A stretch of DNA of 64,000 bases. Source: Alteromonas halophila. GTDB taxonomy: Bacteria > Pseudomonadota > Gammaproteobacteria > Enterobacterales > Alteromonadaceae. The translations under genes and the position numbers were made by a program. Within the stretch, counting starts at the first letter, position 1. The number at the start of each line of letters is the position of its first letter. The DNA lies in contig NZ_BMXP01000007.1 of the NCBI RefSeq assembly GCF_014651815.1, forward strand, positions 120,469 to 184,468. The letters are read 5' to 3'. This document shows positions 1-9,022 of the stretch, in pieces. The notes beneath the pieces were generated by a model. That model had not been told where the DNA came from and made no database searches. It worked only from the letters and a program-made list of their open reading frames with translations.

Positions 1-84
1 CTCATCAACAATGGTGTCGGCTGATGCACAGGCTGCCAAACACGCGCAGGCGACAGAGAATAAATAGTATTGCCAGTTAAACAT
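1..84 (-). CDS. Partial lipoprotein/secreted protein, N-terminus only
   Basis: Reading leftward from an ATG at 84, 28 codons are open to the window edge. The translation starts with a hydrophobic stretch ending in L-A-A-C (residues 15-18), which fits a lipobox, so the product is probably an outer- or inner-membrane lipoprotein, or at least exported. A G-rich ribosome binding site (GGGGTG) lies just upstream of the ATG. The mature part is outside the window, so no function can be given. The gene has the same direction as the BetT gene but is separated from it by a hairpin terminator. Confidence 0.5.
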   Translation of the reverse strand, partial: MFNWQYYLFSVACACLAACASADTIVDE

Positions 85-221
85 AGACACCCCATTACTG
101 TTGCATTTTTAGACAGTCTATGACGCTGGCGAACACACAACAGGGCCAGTTGTTTATTTAAATGGGGCCAGAGGCTGATACAGGTGAGTTACATACGATA
201 TGCGAGGCAGTAAAAAACACA

Positions 222-257
222 GATACCCTTTCTCAATCTGGGTATCCGCGTTTTTTT
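222..257. terminator. Bidirectional Rho-independent terminator after betT
   Basis: A perfect 7-bp stem GATACCC/GGGTATC (222-228 and 240-246) encloses an 11-base loop. It is followed by a run of seven T on the plus strand and, read from the other strand, by a T run as well. It lies between the stop of the BetT gene at 335 and the start of the partial lipoprotein gene, and would end the leftward betT transcript. Confidence 0.7.
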
Positions 258-334
258 AACGGCATAGCTGCACGTTACAGTGAACGCAACTTGCCAGCTT
301 AAGCCTGCCATCCCTGGCAGAAGATCATTAACGA

Positions 335-2386
335 CTACTGGTTCTGAGGCTTGAACAGCTCCACATTCGCCCCTGGTTGCTCACGCTGAGCGTGCAGGAA
401 GTGCATATGACGCTCGAAGTGTTCAAGGATATCGGCAATCACCTGATCTTTGGTATAGCCCATCAGATCATAACCCTGACCGCCTTCGACCAGCATCACC
501 TCAACCCGGTAGTAACGCGTTTTACCTTTTACCGATCCGGTCGCGAACGACGGCAACAGATGCTGACTTGGCCGCAACTCATAATAGAAATCCTGCGCAC
601 TTTGCAGATCCACGCTCAATGCCATGAACTCATCATCATCATCGTTACGGTCAATCAGTTGAACCTTCAGCTCTCTGGCCTCCAGCTCGCTCTTGACCGC
701 TTCCATCGCTGGCTTCGCCGTGTCGTCAAGGAACTGCTGACACTCTTTTTCATCCGGGAAGCTCATTGCGCGCTGCAGGCGCTCTGTCCAGCTTTTCGAC
801 GACTCACCGGCATGCGGGTGAATCGGCAGGTTGGCATCGATACTACGCTGTTTAAGTCCTTCAAGCCGCAGCGCTTTAACCACGCCCACCATCATCACAC
901 ACAGTACAATGGCAAATGGCAGCCCGGTGATCACGACGGCACTTTGCAGGGCGGTCAGACCATTAGCCAGCAACAGCGCAATGGTTAATAAGCCGATTAT
1001 TGCCGCCCACATAATCCGCATCCAGGAGGGGGCATCGCTGTAGGGGTCTTTCAGAATAGATGTCAGATTCGATAATACCAGCGAACCGGAGTCACCCGAT
1101 GTGATAAAGAAGATAAATGCCAGAATACTGACCACAATGGTAGTCAGACCGGCCCACGGGATCTCTTCTAAGAACATATAAATGGCAGAGCCCGGATTAT
1201 CCATAGCCTGCTGACCAAACTCCTGGGCACCGCCCATCACCATATCAATGGCGCTGTTACCCATGATGGACATCCACACCATCATAAACGTCAGTGGCAG
1301 GATAAGCGTACCGGCCACAAACTCTGCAATCGTCCGGCCACGGGAAATACGCGCCAGGAACAGCCCCACAAATGGGCCCCAGGCAATCCACCAGGCCCAG
1401 AAGAACAGCGTCCAGGCATTCAGCCAGTCGGTAGGCTGGTCAAACGCATAGGTATTGAACGACATATCAATAAAGCCGGATATATAGTCACCGACATTGA
1501 GGACCAGCGCGTTCAGCAGGAAGCGGGTTTCACCGACAAATAACACAAACAGCATCAGCAATAATGCCAGAAGCATATTAAATTCCGATAAACGACGGAT
1601 ACCCTTGTCCACGCCCGTCACCGCGGATATGGCAGCAAACACAATCACCACGGCCGCCAGTATAACCTGCGTAAGCAGGCCTTCCGGCACCCCAAATACA
1701 TGGTTAAGACCATAGTTGAGCTGAATTAGGCCAATTCCAAGACTGGTCGCCAGACCAAAAACGGTACCCAGTACGGCGGCGATATCCACCGTATGTCCGA
1801 CGGGCCCGTAGATGCGCTTACCGATGAGTGGATACAGGGCTGAGCGAATTGCCAGCGGCAGTCCGTGACGATAACTGAAGTACGCCAGCGACATGCCGAC
1901 CAGTGTGTACACTCCCCAGCCAGATACGCCCCAGTGGAACAGTGTCAGCTTGATTGCATTTCGGGCCGCTTCTGCCCCTTCGCCTGCATCCACAGGCGGT
2001 GCCATAAACTGGGTAATGGGCTCCACAATACAAAAGAAAATAAGGTCAATACCGATGCCTGCCGCAAATAGCATAGCGGCCCAGGTCACCACATTAAACT
2101 CAGGCCTGGAGTGGTCCTGACCGAGCCGGACCTTGCCCCAGGGAGAAAGCGCGATGACTATCACAAAGACCAGATAGGCCACAACGACGGTAAAATAGAA
2201 CCAGCCAAAGGTTGATGAAATCCAGGTCAGTACCTGACCAATAACGCTGCTGGCTGCTTCAGTAAATAAGATCGCCCACAGGGCGAATATCGTGATCCCA
2301 ATTACAGAACCGTAAAAAGGGATCGGGTTGACGCGGACTTTATCGTCACCGCCACCACGTTCCTGCTTATCTTTATCATCCGACAT
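335..2386 (-). CDS. betT: BCCT family choline/betaine transporter, BetT type
   Basis: The 683-residue product is an inner-membrane symporter of the betaine/carnitine/choline family, expected to import choline or a related quaternary ammonium compound for osmoprotection. About twelve hydrophobic segments start near residue 22. The Trp-rich family signature (FFWAWWIAWGPF, about residues 330-345) is present. A hydrophilic C-terminal tail of roughly 160 residues follows the last membrane segment; in BetT such a tail senses osmotic stress, and the length is close to E. coli BetT (677). The start ATG has GTGAGGAT upstream. No choline oxidation genes are in this window, so the exact substrate (choline, betaine or ectoine-like) is inferred only from length and tail. 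Confidence 0.85.
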   Translation of the reverse strand: MSDDKDKQERGGGDDKVRVNPIPFYGSVIGITIFALWAILFTEAASSVIGQVLTWISSTFGWFYFTVVVAYLVFVIVIALSPWGKVRLGQDHSRPEFNVVTWAAMLFAAGIGIDLIFFCIVEPITQFMAPPVDAGEGAEAARNAIKLTLFHWGVSGWGVYTLVGMSLAYFSYRHGLPLAIRSALYPLIGKRIYGPVGHTVDIAAVLGTVFGLATSLGIGLIQLNYGLNHVFGVPEGLLTQVILAAVVIVFAAISAVTGVDKGIRRLSEFNMLLALLLMLFVLFVGETRFLLNALVLNVGDYISGFIDMSFNTYAFDQPTDWLNAWTLFFWAWWIAWGPFVGLFLARISRGRTIAEFVAGTLILPLTFMMVWMSIMGNSAIDMVMGGAQEFGQQAMDNPGSAIYMFLEEIPWAGLTTIVVSILAFIFFITSGDSGSLVLSNLTSILKDPYSDAPSWMRIMWAAIIGLLTIALLLANGLTALQSAVVITGLPFAIVLCVMMVGVVKALRLEGLKQRSIDANLPIHPHAGESSKSWTERLQRAMSFPDEKECQQFLDDTAKPAMEAVKSELEARELKVQLIDRNDDDDEFMALSVDLQSAQDFYYELRPSQHLLPSFATGSVKGKTRYYRVEVMLVEGGQGYDLMGYTKDQVIADILEHFERHMHFLHAQREQPGANVELFKPQNQ

Positions 2387-2836
2387 CGCAATATCCTCAC
2401 TTGATTCTAATGCGTGGTAAATTGTTATTGGTTCGAACTACGTTAAGGCCATCCGTGTTAAACCTGTCCCGCAGACACAGCAATGATCACTATGGCTGGT
2501 CGCAACAAGCAGCGCTGTAAATGTCATTCGAAGGTAATGTAGTTAAGTCAGATAGGTGTAGAGAAGATGTGATTTCGAAGGATTGCTTGCCGCTTACTTG
2601 CCACATTGCAGCGCTGGAAGTAGTACGCCACCGTGTGTCAGGCACAGGCGAAATCAAGGTAAGGCACGTGTACAGATAGCCCGTACCCATATAATCTCCA
2701 TTTATACTTTCTGCTTAATACATATCGACCTATACGGGGTAACACCTGCTTTTGGATTAGACTTCGCCAGACAAACCCGCGAACTCCGCAAAAATATCCA
2801 GGTTATCTGCCACGTTTTCAGACAGTGGCTGACAAT
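2387..2836. other. 450-bp intergenic region upstream of betT
   Basis: This stretch lies between the start of betT and the stop of the GNAT gene, both on the minus strand. It should hold the betT promoter and the end of the long oxidase-cluster transcript. I see no convincing promoter, terminator hairpin or coding region; open frames on the plus strand here lack a ribosome binding site and resemble no family. Confidence 0.4.
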
Positions 2837-3421
2837 TCAGAGTGGCTTGTACATATGCTGAAAAGGGGGGCAGTGCTGAAGAGTACTGAATTGATTCGCC
2901 AGGTAAAAATCTATCGCGCTGTGATTGGTCTGTTCAACATCAAGCACCAGAGCTGTTTTACCCAGCGAGACTGCCAGTGCCTGCATCTCGTCAAGCAGAC
3001 GCCGTCCTACACCTTGTCGGCGACAGTCAGGCGTGATCGCGAGGTGGCCAATCGCCATTTGCGTATCCGTCGGCGGATGTAATGCAGACGAATAGACCTG
3101 GCTTCGCATGACAATATTCAGCGACTCGTCCAGGCCGAAATGCGCAGTAATTACGTCTAAGGTCGCGCGGTCAAAGTTCTCAGGCAGCTGGTTATGCCAG
3201 CAGGTGACAAGCCCAATCACGCGTTCGTCCTGGCAGGCAACCCAGTGATTTTTATAGCCATACTGCCCTTCACCTGCGTGCCAGGCGGCAAACAGATAGC
3301 GACGTACGCGGGCCTCATCACCGTTACCGAATATATCTGTCAGTAACGCACCCGCCGCCTGCATCAGCAGCTCGGTTGCCACCTCGCCATCGGTTTGTTC
3401 AGCGGCGCGCAGGGTGACCAT
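2837..3421 (-). CDS. GNAT family N-acetyltransferase at the end of the oxidase cluster
   Basis: A 194-residue protein with a GNAT fold. The acetyl-CoA binding motif A is visible as GHLAITPDCRRQGVGRRLLD (about residues 124-143), with the R-x-x-G-x-G core. Its ATG directly abuts the TGA of the SCO gene with no gap, so it is very probably translated with it as the last gene of the oxidase-assembly operon. The substrate cannot be predicted; whether it acts on an oxidase protein or is a passenger is open. Confidence 0.8.
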   Translation of the reverse strand: MVTLRAAEQTDGEVATELLMQAAGALLTDIFGNGDEARVRRYLFAAWHAGEGQYGYKNHWVACQDERVIGLVTCWHNQLPENFDRATLDVITAHFGLDESLNIVMRSQVYSSALHPPTDTQMAIGHLAITPDCRRQGVGRRLLDEMQALAVSLGKTALVLDVEQTNHSAIDFYLANQFSTLQHCPPFQHMYKPL

Positions 3422-4078
3422 TCACGGTGCATCGGCATTGGTGATGATGGGCATATCGTGAAGAATCTGTTCGCCATCAGCGACCGCCAGTTTGCCGGGT
3501 GACATGACGGGTTTGAACCGGCCAATGACCTGTGCGTCAGGATTAACCAAAACAACCGAGCCACTGTGATCGACCAGATAGTTGGGCTTGTCAGTACTTT
3601 CAGCAATCGCGTACATCATGCCCATGCTACGAGTAAGCGGAAACAGATTTTTATGCTCACCCGTGGCGGCGGTAAAGGCTTCATTAAAGAAGCCCACATA
3701 TTCCGCCAGGCGTTCGACCGAGTCACGGTTTGGATCCACAGAGATGAACAGCACGCGGATAGGATCAGCACTGTTGATATCCTGCAGTTCCGGATAAATG
3801 CGGTTAAGCGTTGCCATGGTGGTCGGACAAATATCCGGGCAAAAGGTGTAGCCCAAAAACACCAGCGTCCATTGTCCGGTCAAATCGGCGTTGGTCAGGG
3901 GCTCACCGGTGTGCGTGGTGAGATTGACTTCGCTTAATTCACGGGGCGCCGGATACATACTGAAATAGTCAGGATCGGGCGGGGTGTCGACATCAGGCGG
4001 CGCAATGATTGTTGCGCCATAAATTCCCAGTATTAATGCGATAAGGGCAACCAGCCCGACAATGTTTTTCTGGCTCAT
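3422..4078 (-). CDS. SCO1/SenC family copper chaperone for cytochrome oxidase
   Basis: This 218-residue protein has one N-terminal membrane anchor (about residues 7-26) and a periplasmic thioredoxin-like domain. The copper/redox motif C80-P-D-I-C84 and the conserved His171 (VDHSG) are all present, as expected for a protein that delivers copper to the CuA site of subunit II. Its start overlaps the cyoE stop in an ATGA arrangement, and its own stop abuts the GNAT start, so the three are translationally coupled. Position after cyoE matches the known cox-cta cluster order. Confidence 0.93.
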   Translation of the reverse strand: MSQKNIVGLVALIALILGIYGATIIAPPDVDTPPDPDYFSMYPAPRELSEVNLTTHTGEPLTNADLTGQWTLVFLGYTFCPDICPTTMATLNRIYPELQDINSADPIRVLFISVDPNRDSVERLAEYVGFFNEAFTAATGEHKNLFPLTRSMGMMYAIAESTDKPNYLVDHSGSVVLVNPDAQVIGRFKPVMSPGKLAVADGEQILHDMPIITNADAP

Positions 4079-4995
4079 AAGCTGTACGGTAAATAATGGT
4101 CAACCAACAGGACCACAAATAGTAACATCAAATGCACGATGGAATACTTAAAGGTCTGCATCGCGGTATTCGACTGGGCGGCATATTTGAGCTTCCAGGC
4201 GTAATACAAAAAGCCTGCGTTTAATGCCACCGAGCCAAACAGATAAATAGCATGGCTCATACCGGTCAGGTAGGGCAGCAGACAGACCAGGAACAGCAGA
4301 ACAGTATACAGCAGCACTGAGGTTTTGGTGAATGCTACACCATGGGTGACTGGCAACATGGGCACCTTGGCTTTGGCGTATTCTTTTTCCCGGTGAATGG
4401 CCAGCGCCCAGAAGTGCGGGGGCGTCCAGGTAAAGATGATCAATACCAGCAGCAGCGCATGGGCGTGTATTTCACCGGTCACCGCGGTCCAGCCCAGCAG
4501 AGGCGGAGCAGCGCCAGCAAGACCACCAATCACAATGTTCTGTGGTGTCGCCCGTTTCAGGAACATGGTGTAAATGAACGCATAACCGACCAGGCTGGCC
4601 AGGGTAAGAACGGCAGTGAGCATGTTCACAAACAGTGCCAGTACGACCGTACCGGTGACGCCCATTGCAAAAGCAAACAGCAGCGCGCGCTGAGCACTGA
4701 CCTTACCCCGCGCCACAGGCCGGTTGTAGGTGCGGGCCATCTGGCTGTCGATTTTATGATCCACCACGTGATTTACCACAGCGGCTGCACTCGATAACAG
4801 GCCAATGCCCGCCAGCCCCAACACCAGCGTTTGCCAGGCGACCCAGGCTGGTGTTGCCAGACACATGCCCACCAGCGCCGTTAACAGCAACAGCATTACC
4901 ACATTGGGTTTGGTCATTTCATAATAATCGCGCCAGCTTGCCGATCCGTGCCGATGCGTTTGTGCTGAAGAAGAAACAGAAGCAGATTTAGCCAT
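4075..4995 (-). CDS. cyoE: Protoheme IX farnesyltransferase (heme O synthase)
   Basis: A member of the UbiA superfamily that farnesylates heme B to heme O, the precursor of heme A for the oxidase encoded upstream. The prenyl-diphosphate binding stretch [19 protein letters not shown] and the second loop [19 protein letters not shown] are typical of CyoE/CtaB, and about eight membrane segments are seen. I prefer the ATG at 4995 (306 residues) over one four codons upstream because GGAGG sits five bases before it. This start lies inside the last codons of ctaA (8-bp overlap), showing tight coupling. Confidence 0.95.
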   Translation of the reverse strand: MAKSASVSSSAQTHRHGSASWRDYYEMTKPNVVMLLLLTALVGMCLATPAWVAWQTLVLGLAGIGLLSSAAAVVNHVVDHKIDSQMARTYNRPVARGKVSAQRALLFAFAMGVTGTVVLALFVNMLTAVLTLASLVGYAFIYTMFLKRATPQNIVIGGLAGAAPPLLGWTAVTGEIHAHALLLVLIIFTWTPPHFWALAIHREKEYAKAKVPMLPVTHGVAFTKTSVLLYTVLLFLVCLLPYLTGMSHAIYLFGSVALNAGFLYYAWKLKYAAQSNTAMQTFKYSIVHLMLLFVVLLVDHYLPYSL

Positions 4996-5962
4996 GGGAC
5001 CCTCCATGAGCCTGAGACAATTGCCAGGTGATCCAGATCATCACCAGCAGAAGACACGCGGCGACCGCATTATGCGCCACCGCAACGAATAGTGGCAGGC
5101 TGAACACCACATTACTGATGCCCAGCCCAACCTGCAGGAATAGTACTGCCAGTAACACAACCGGCGCGGTTTTCGACACCCGGGAGTGCCCGCCAAGCAG
5201 GCGTAAGGCAACAAAGCCGAGGTAGAAAAATGTCACCACCGCACCGATGCGATGCACGATATGCATGGTCATACGCTCTGCATAATCGTGCGCACCAAAT
5301 TCATAATTGTCAGCCGGTGGCACGCTGTAGGCACCACCAAAATCCAGTCTTGACCACCACTGCCCCTCACATACCGGAAATTCGGTACAGGCCAGCGCCG
5401 CATAGTTGGCTGACGTCCAGCCGCCCAGTGCAATTTGAACTATCAGCACAACGATGCCGCCTGCCGCCAGCAGCGGTAAACCGGCATACGACCGGTGCGG
5501 GTCTGCAAGACGCAGATAAAGCACGAACAAACACGCCAGCACCGTAAAGCCACCCAGTAAATGGCCCATCACTACAACCGGCAACAGGTTAAGCGTTACC
5601 GTCCACATTCCCAGTGCAGCCTGAAATATCACCAGTCCCAACAAGGCCAGCGGCAGTTTCAGCGGTCTCGATGGTTCCCGTTTGACCAGCGCAATGATGG
5701 CAATGGCCAGTATGCACAGCCCCAGCGTACCGGCAAAATAGCGATGGATCATCTCATTCCAGGCTTTGTGCGCTTCTACCGGCCGATCTGGAAAAGCGGC
5801 ATTCGCCGCTGCCACATGCTCAGCCTGTTGCGGTACCCCAATATGCCCGTAACAGCCCGGCCAGTCGGGACACCCAAGACCTGCATCGGTAAGCCGCGTA
5901 TAGGCGCCAAGGATGATCACAACAAATGCGAGTGCCAGACTGAAAACAGCCAGTTTTTTCAT
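4988..5962 (-). CDS. ctaA: Heme A synthase
   Basis: A COX15/CtaA membrane protein of about 324 residues with eight hydrophobic segments in two similar halves. It oxidises a methyl group of heme O to give heme A. Conserved heme-ligand histidines are seen in [28 protein letters not shown] and [11 protein letters not shown] longer frame begins at a TTG inside the upstream gene's end, but the ATG at 5962 gives a normal N-terminus ([13 protein letters not shown], the first membrane span). It follows the thioredoxin-like gene closely and precedes cyoE with overlap. Confidence 0.95.
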   Translation of the reverse strand: MKKLAVFSLALAFVVIILGAYTRLTDAGLGCPDWPGCYGHIGVPQQAEHVAAANAAFPDRPVEAHKAWNEMIHRYFAGTLGLCILAIAIIALVKREPSRPLKLPLALLGLVIFQAALGMWTVTLNLLPVVVMGHLLGGFTVLACLFVLYLRLADPHRSYAGLPLLAAGGIVVLIVQIALGGWTSANYAALACTEFPVCEGQWWSRLDFGGAYSVPPADNYEFGAHDYAERMTMHIVHRIGAVVTFFYLGFVALRLLGGHSRVSKTAPVVLLAVLFLQVGLGISNVVFSLPLFVAVAHNAVAACLLLVMIWITWQLSQAHGGSHG

Positions 5963-5969
5963 GATAGCG

Positions 5970-6533
5970 CTACCCAATACGTGACAATTTTAATAGTTTT
6001 TTTACGTCAGACAGCATGTCGCGGCTGTCCATGACCGCCTCTTTCTTATCTGCTCTCGCCGGGTATCTGAGCATGGCGTTATTTTGTGTATCTACCACAA
6101 AAATACCATTGCGCTGCTCAGCTTTAAACAATTTATTAACACTGTTTTCGCTGACCATCTGCACACTGACTTTATCCGTATTTTTCAGGTCGCTGATTGT
6201 GGCCGCATCACTCGCTGCGGTCGCCAGTACCAGTGCCTGTGCCCGGTCTGTTTCACGGCCAAGCGCCAGCCACACCTGCTGAATACTGTAAATAGCATTT
6301 TCACAGGCGCTGTCACAGGTTTCAGGTACCAGGTAAACCAGTCGCCACTTCGGTGGTAAGTCATTCAGTGGCCCGGAGAAATCCAGGGTTGGTTGCAGCA
6401 ATTCGCCTTTGTTGGTCGCACCACGGTTAAACCAGTCCTGCTCAAGCGCAAACTTGGCAAGCACCACGGGTATTAAAAACGCCAGAAATACCAGTAACAG
6501 GGTTTTCTTATTATTTCGTGGCTTATCGGGCAT
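5970..6533 (-). CDS. Membrane-anchored small protein of the cox cluster, possible thioredoxin-like fold
   Basis: A 187-residue protein with one N-terminal membrane segment (about residues 10-28) and a soluble, probably periplasmic, domain. A C-x3-C pair (CDSAC, about residues 73-77) stands where SCO-like proteins carry their copper/redox cysteines, and the following pattern (VWLALG, VLATAA, GIFVVD, AMLRYPA) resembles a thioredoxin-like strand order. Genes of this kind occupy the same place between SURF1 and ctaA in other gammaproteobacteria (PA0111 in Pseudomonas). A role in oxidase metallation is inferred from position only. Its start overlaps the SURF1 end by 11 bp. Confidence 0.75.
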   Translation of the reverse strand: MPDKPRNNKKTLLLVFLAFLIPVVLAKFALEQDWFNRGATNKGELLQPTLDFSGPLNDLPPKWRLVYLVPETCDSACENAIYSIQQVWLALGRETDRAQALVLATAASDAATISDLKNTDKVSVQMVSENSVNKLFKAEQRNGIFVVDTQNNAMLRYPARADKKEAVMDSRDMLSDVKKLLKLSRIG

Positions 6534-7233
6534 GGTTATTTCCTTTTCTGAATATTGCTACAGCGCCAATGACCGCGCCTGCCAGAGCCAGTCCAAACCA
6601 CTGAATGGCATAGCCAAGATGCTTTTCAGGCGACATTACCACTGGCTCCCACTCACGGACATATTGCGCATCGGGCGTAGTAAGCTCAAGAATATGTGGT
6701 CTGAACTGACGATTAAGTAATTCTCCCAGCGTATCGGTATCGGGCTTTTGGATCACCAGGGGAAAGTGACTGGCTTCGGTAGCTGTTTCACGGATCATCG
6801 GGTTGTCACCGGGGCGGGTGATCACCCCCTTAAACCGTTGAACCTCGCTCGCCACATCCAGGTCCGGCAATTCATCACGATAGCGCGGTGCGGCAACCCA
6901 GCCATAGTTGACCAGCAGCCAGCCAAAGTCGGTCTGCACGGGTATCAGCACATCGTAGCCCGGTTTTCCCTGGTGGATTTGATTGTCCAGCAGCATTATC
7001 GCGCTGGTGTCAGGGATACCGCTGACCGTGACATCTATATCACGGGGATCAGGCATGTTAATAACCTGTGAAAAATCAACGGGACCCTGCGCCTGCTTTT
7101 GCGTTATGCTAGCCAGACGCTGTTGTTTTTGTTCCATTCTGTCCAGTTGCCAGAAGCCGAGAGACGTCATGATCACACAGCACAGCCCAGTGATGACGAT
7201 GGCAACAAGTTTTGGAAAGCTCAAGGACAGCAT
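6523..7233 (-). CDS. SURF1 family cytochrome oxidase assembly protein
   Basis: About 236 residues with the SURF1 plan: an N-terminal membrane span ending in LGFWQLDRMEQKQ, a periplasmic domain containing LLVNYGWVA, and a C-terminal span (YAIQWFGLALAGAVIGAVAIF). SURF1 proteins help insert heme A into subunit I. I take the ATG at 7233; an in-frame TTG at 7254 would add seven residues and has no better binding site. The gene starts only 32 bp from the divergent DUF2909 gene, so its promoter must lie inside that short gap or inside the antisense gene. Confidence 0.92.
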   Translation of the reverse strand: MLSLSFPKLVAIVITGLCCVIMTSLGFWQLDRMEQKQQRLASITQKQAQGPVDFSQVINMPDPRDIDVTVSGIPDTSAIMLLDNQIHQGKPGYDVLIPVQTDFGWLLVNYGWVAAPRYRDELPDLDVASEVQRFKGVITRPGDNPMIRETATEASHFPLVIQKPDTDTLGELLNRQFRPHILELTTPDAQYVREWEPVVMSPEKHLGYAIQWFGLALAGAVIGAVAIFRKGNNHAR

Positions 7234-7265
7234 GGCGAGGTAAGCGCACTCCAATTGAGGAAAGT

Positions 7266-7475
7266 ATGTTAGTTAAAATAATTCTGATTTGTCTGGTTCT
7301 GTATATGATTCTGAATTTGTTCAGAGCCATGCGTGTGATGATGAAAAATGACCCAAAGGACGGCCCGATGAGCAGGTACATCGGGCGCCGGGTGTTAACC
7401 TCTGCCATCATCGTTATCATTATCCTGGTAGCGATTGGCACAGGCGTAATAACACCTAACCCAAGGCCGTATTAA
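7266..7475 (+). CDS. DUF2909 twin-transmembrane small protein
   Basis: A 69-residue protein with two hydrophobic segments (about 2-18 and 44-64) separated by a basic loop (MRVMMKNDPKDGPMSRYIGRR), matching the small DUF2909 membrane proteins that accompany cytochrome oxidase clusters. The ATG at 7266 has a clear GAGGAAAG binding site. It is the only plus-strand gene in the cluster, divergent from SURF1 and convergent with cox3 (12-bp gap). The function of the family is unknown; a part in oxidase assembly is inferred from location. Confidence 0.8.
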   Translation: MLVKIILICLVLYMILNLFRAMRVMMKNDPKDGPMSRYIGRRVLTSAIIVIIILVAIGTGVITPNPRPY

Positions 7476-7487
7476 CGGCCCTGCCTT

Positions 7488-8366
7488 TTACAATACATAC
7501 ACGAAGATATACAGCATTACCCAGACCACATCGACAAAATGCCAGTACCAGGCACCGGCCTGGAACGCGAAGTGGTCTTTCGGGGTAAAATGCCCTTTCA
7601 GGACCCGGAAAAACAGCACGATCAGAATGATGGTGCCCAGTGTCACGTGCATGCCGTGAAACCCGGTCAGCATAAAGAAGGTATTTCCGTACACGCCCGA
7701 CTGAAGGGTCAGACCCAGCTCCTGGTAGGCGTGAATGTATTCTTCAACCTGCAATACCAGAAATATCAGCCCCAGCAGAATGGTCACACCCAGCATCCAG
7801 GACAACTGTTTGCGTTTATTTTCCTCAAGACCAACGTGCGCAAAATGCAGGGTCACGGAGGAGACCAGCAGTATCACCGTGTTAATGGTAGGCAGTCCCC
7901 AGGCGCCCATCGCCTCGGTGCTTGTACCTCCGGGGGTGGATATCAGCGGCCACATTGCTTCGAACCCAGGCCACAGCACCTCGTTGGTCATGGCGTTGTT
8001 AGACGCGCCACCCAGCCAGGGCACGGCAATTGCCCGCGCGTAGAATAAGGCGCCGAAGAAGGCAGCAAAAAACATGACCTCAGAGAAGATAAACCAGCTC
8101 ATACCCTGACGGTAAGAACGCCCCAGCTGATCGCTGTACAGGCCACTCATCGACTCATCAATCTGGTTTTTAAACCAGCCCACCAGCATAACCAACAGGG
8201 TCACGATACCGGCCAGTAAGATGTAGCCGCCGTAACCGGGCTCGCCTTTGGTGGCTTCAATGACATAATTGCCCGCACCTACCGCAATTAAGAATAATGC
8301 CACGGCCCCAACGATCGGCCAGATACTCTGTGCGGGTACATAATAGCGTTCATACTCTTGCTGCAT
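7488..8366 (-). CDS. Cytochrome c oxidase subunit III
   Basis: The 292-residue product has the seven-span pattern of subunit III, with EVMFFAAFFGALFYAR, the glutamate-bearing VGLEENKRK and VEEYIHAYQELG loops, and the conserved FYMLTGFHGMHVTLG-like and WYWHFVDVVWVMLYIFVYVL regions close to the C-terminus. It stabilises the proton-pumping core formed by subunits I and II in the inner membrane. AAGGAG precedes the ATG. It follows ctaG by 26 bp and converges with the DUF2909 gene. Confidence 0.96.
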   Translation of the reverse strand: MQQEYERYYVPAQSIWPIVGAVALFLIAVGAGNYVIEATKGEPGYGGYILLAGIVTLLVMLVGWFKNQIDESMSGLYSDQLGRSYRQGMSWFIFSEVMFFAAFFGALFYARAIAVPWLGGASNNAMTNEVLWPGFEAMWPLISTPGGTSTEAMGAWGLPTINTVILLVSSVTLHFAHVGLEENKRKQLSWMLGVTILLGLIFLVLQVEEYIHAYQELGLTLQSGVYGNTFFMLTGFHGMHVTLGTIILIVLFFRVLKGHFTPKDHFAFQAGAWYWHFVDVVWVMLYIFVYVL

Positions 8367-8392
8367 TGCCTTCTCCTTTACGCCCTGACCGC

Positions 8393-8983
8393 TTACTTTC
8401 CGCTGCTTTCTTGCTGCGTTAAAAACGGATTTTCTTTTTGCGGTAAATCATTGGTCCGGGCCGTCACATCATAAAGTGTGTACTGAACAGTAAAATAGTT
8501 AATATCTTCAGGTAGTTGCGGGTCAACGTAGAACTGCATCGGCAGCGAGGCTTCATCCCCGCCAGCCAGCGGTTGCTGATTAAAACAAAAACACTCTGTT
8601 TTATTCAGAAACAACGCAGCCTGACCCGGCGAAACAGACGGAATGGCCTGCGCTACCACTTCTTTTGTCAGCGGATTGCGCACATAAAACTCAACCGTGT
8701 TTAACTCACCGGGGTGCACCTTCACGCGGTGCGTCTGCGCCCGGAACTCCCAGGGCATACCAGTATTGGTTCGGGTGATAAATTCCACGGTGACTTCACG
8801 TGACTCATCAACCTCAATCGACTGATAGCTGGCCGCCTGATTCGAGGTTTTGCCGTTGATCCCTGTAATATCGCAAAACACGTCATACAGGGGCACAAGC
8901 GCAAAGCCGAAACCGAACATGCCAATTACTACGGCGAGTAATTTAATGACCAGCTTACTGTTGTTGTTTTGCGCAGTTGCCAT
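8393..8983 (-). CDS. ctaG: Cox11/CtaG copper chaperone
   Basis: A 196-residue protein with a single N-terminal membrane anchor (about residues 11-32) and a periplasmic immunoglobulin-like domain. The copper-binding motif C131-F-C133-F and the membrane-proximal Cys37 (VFCDITG) are present. CtaG supplies copper to the CuB site of subunit I. It sits between cox1 and cox3, the usual place in proteobacterial clusters. Confidence 0.95.
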   Translation of the reverse strand: MATAQNNNSKLVIKLLAVVIGMFGFGFALVPLYDVFCDITGINGKTSNQAASYQSIEVDESREVTVEFITRTNTGMPWEFRAQTHRVKVHPGELNTVEFYVRNPLTKEVVAQAIPSVSPGQAALFLNKTECFCFNQQPLAGGDEASLPMQFYVDPQLPEDINYFTVQYTLYDVTARTNDLPQKENPFLTQQESSGK

Positions 8984-9001
8984 AACCTGAGTGCCTTCCT
9001 T

Positions 9002-9022
9002 TTACTTGTTACTTGTTACTTA
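9002..9022. repeat. Three tandem heptamers at the cox1 stop
   Basis: The plus strand reads TTACTTG, TTACTTG, TTACTTA in direct tandem, placing the cox1 stop codon inside the first unit met in the reading direction and giving further stop codons in other frames. It precedes the ctaG start by about 20 bp. It may be simple slippage; no function is evident. Confidence 0.6.

Noticed and set aside
2583..2861. 92-codon frame in the betT upstream region
   Set aside because: No binding site, no hydrophobic or domain pattern, and overlaps the end of the certain GNAT gene.
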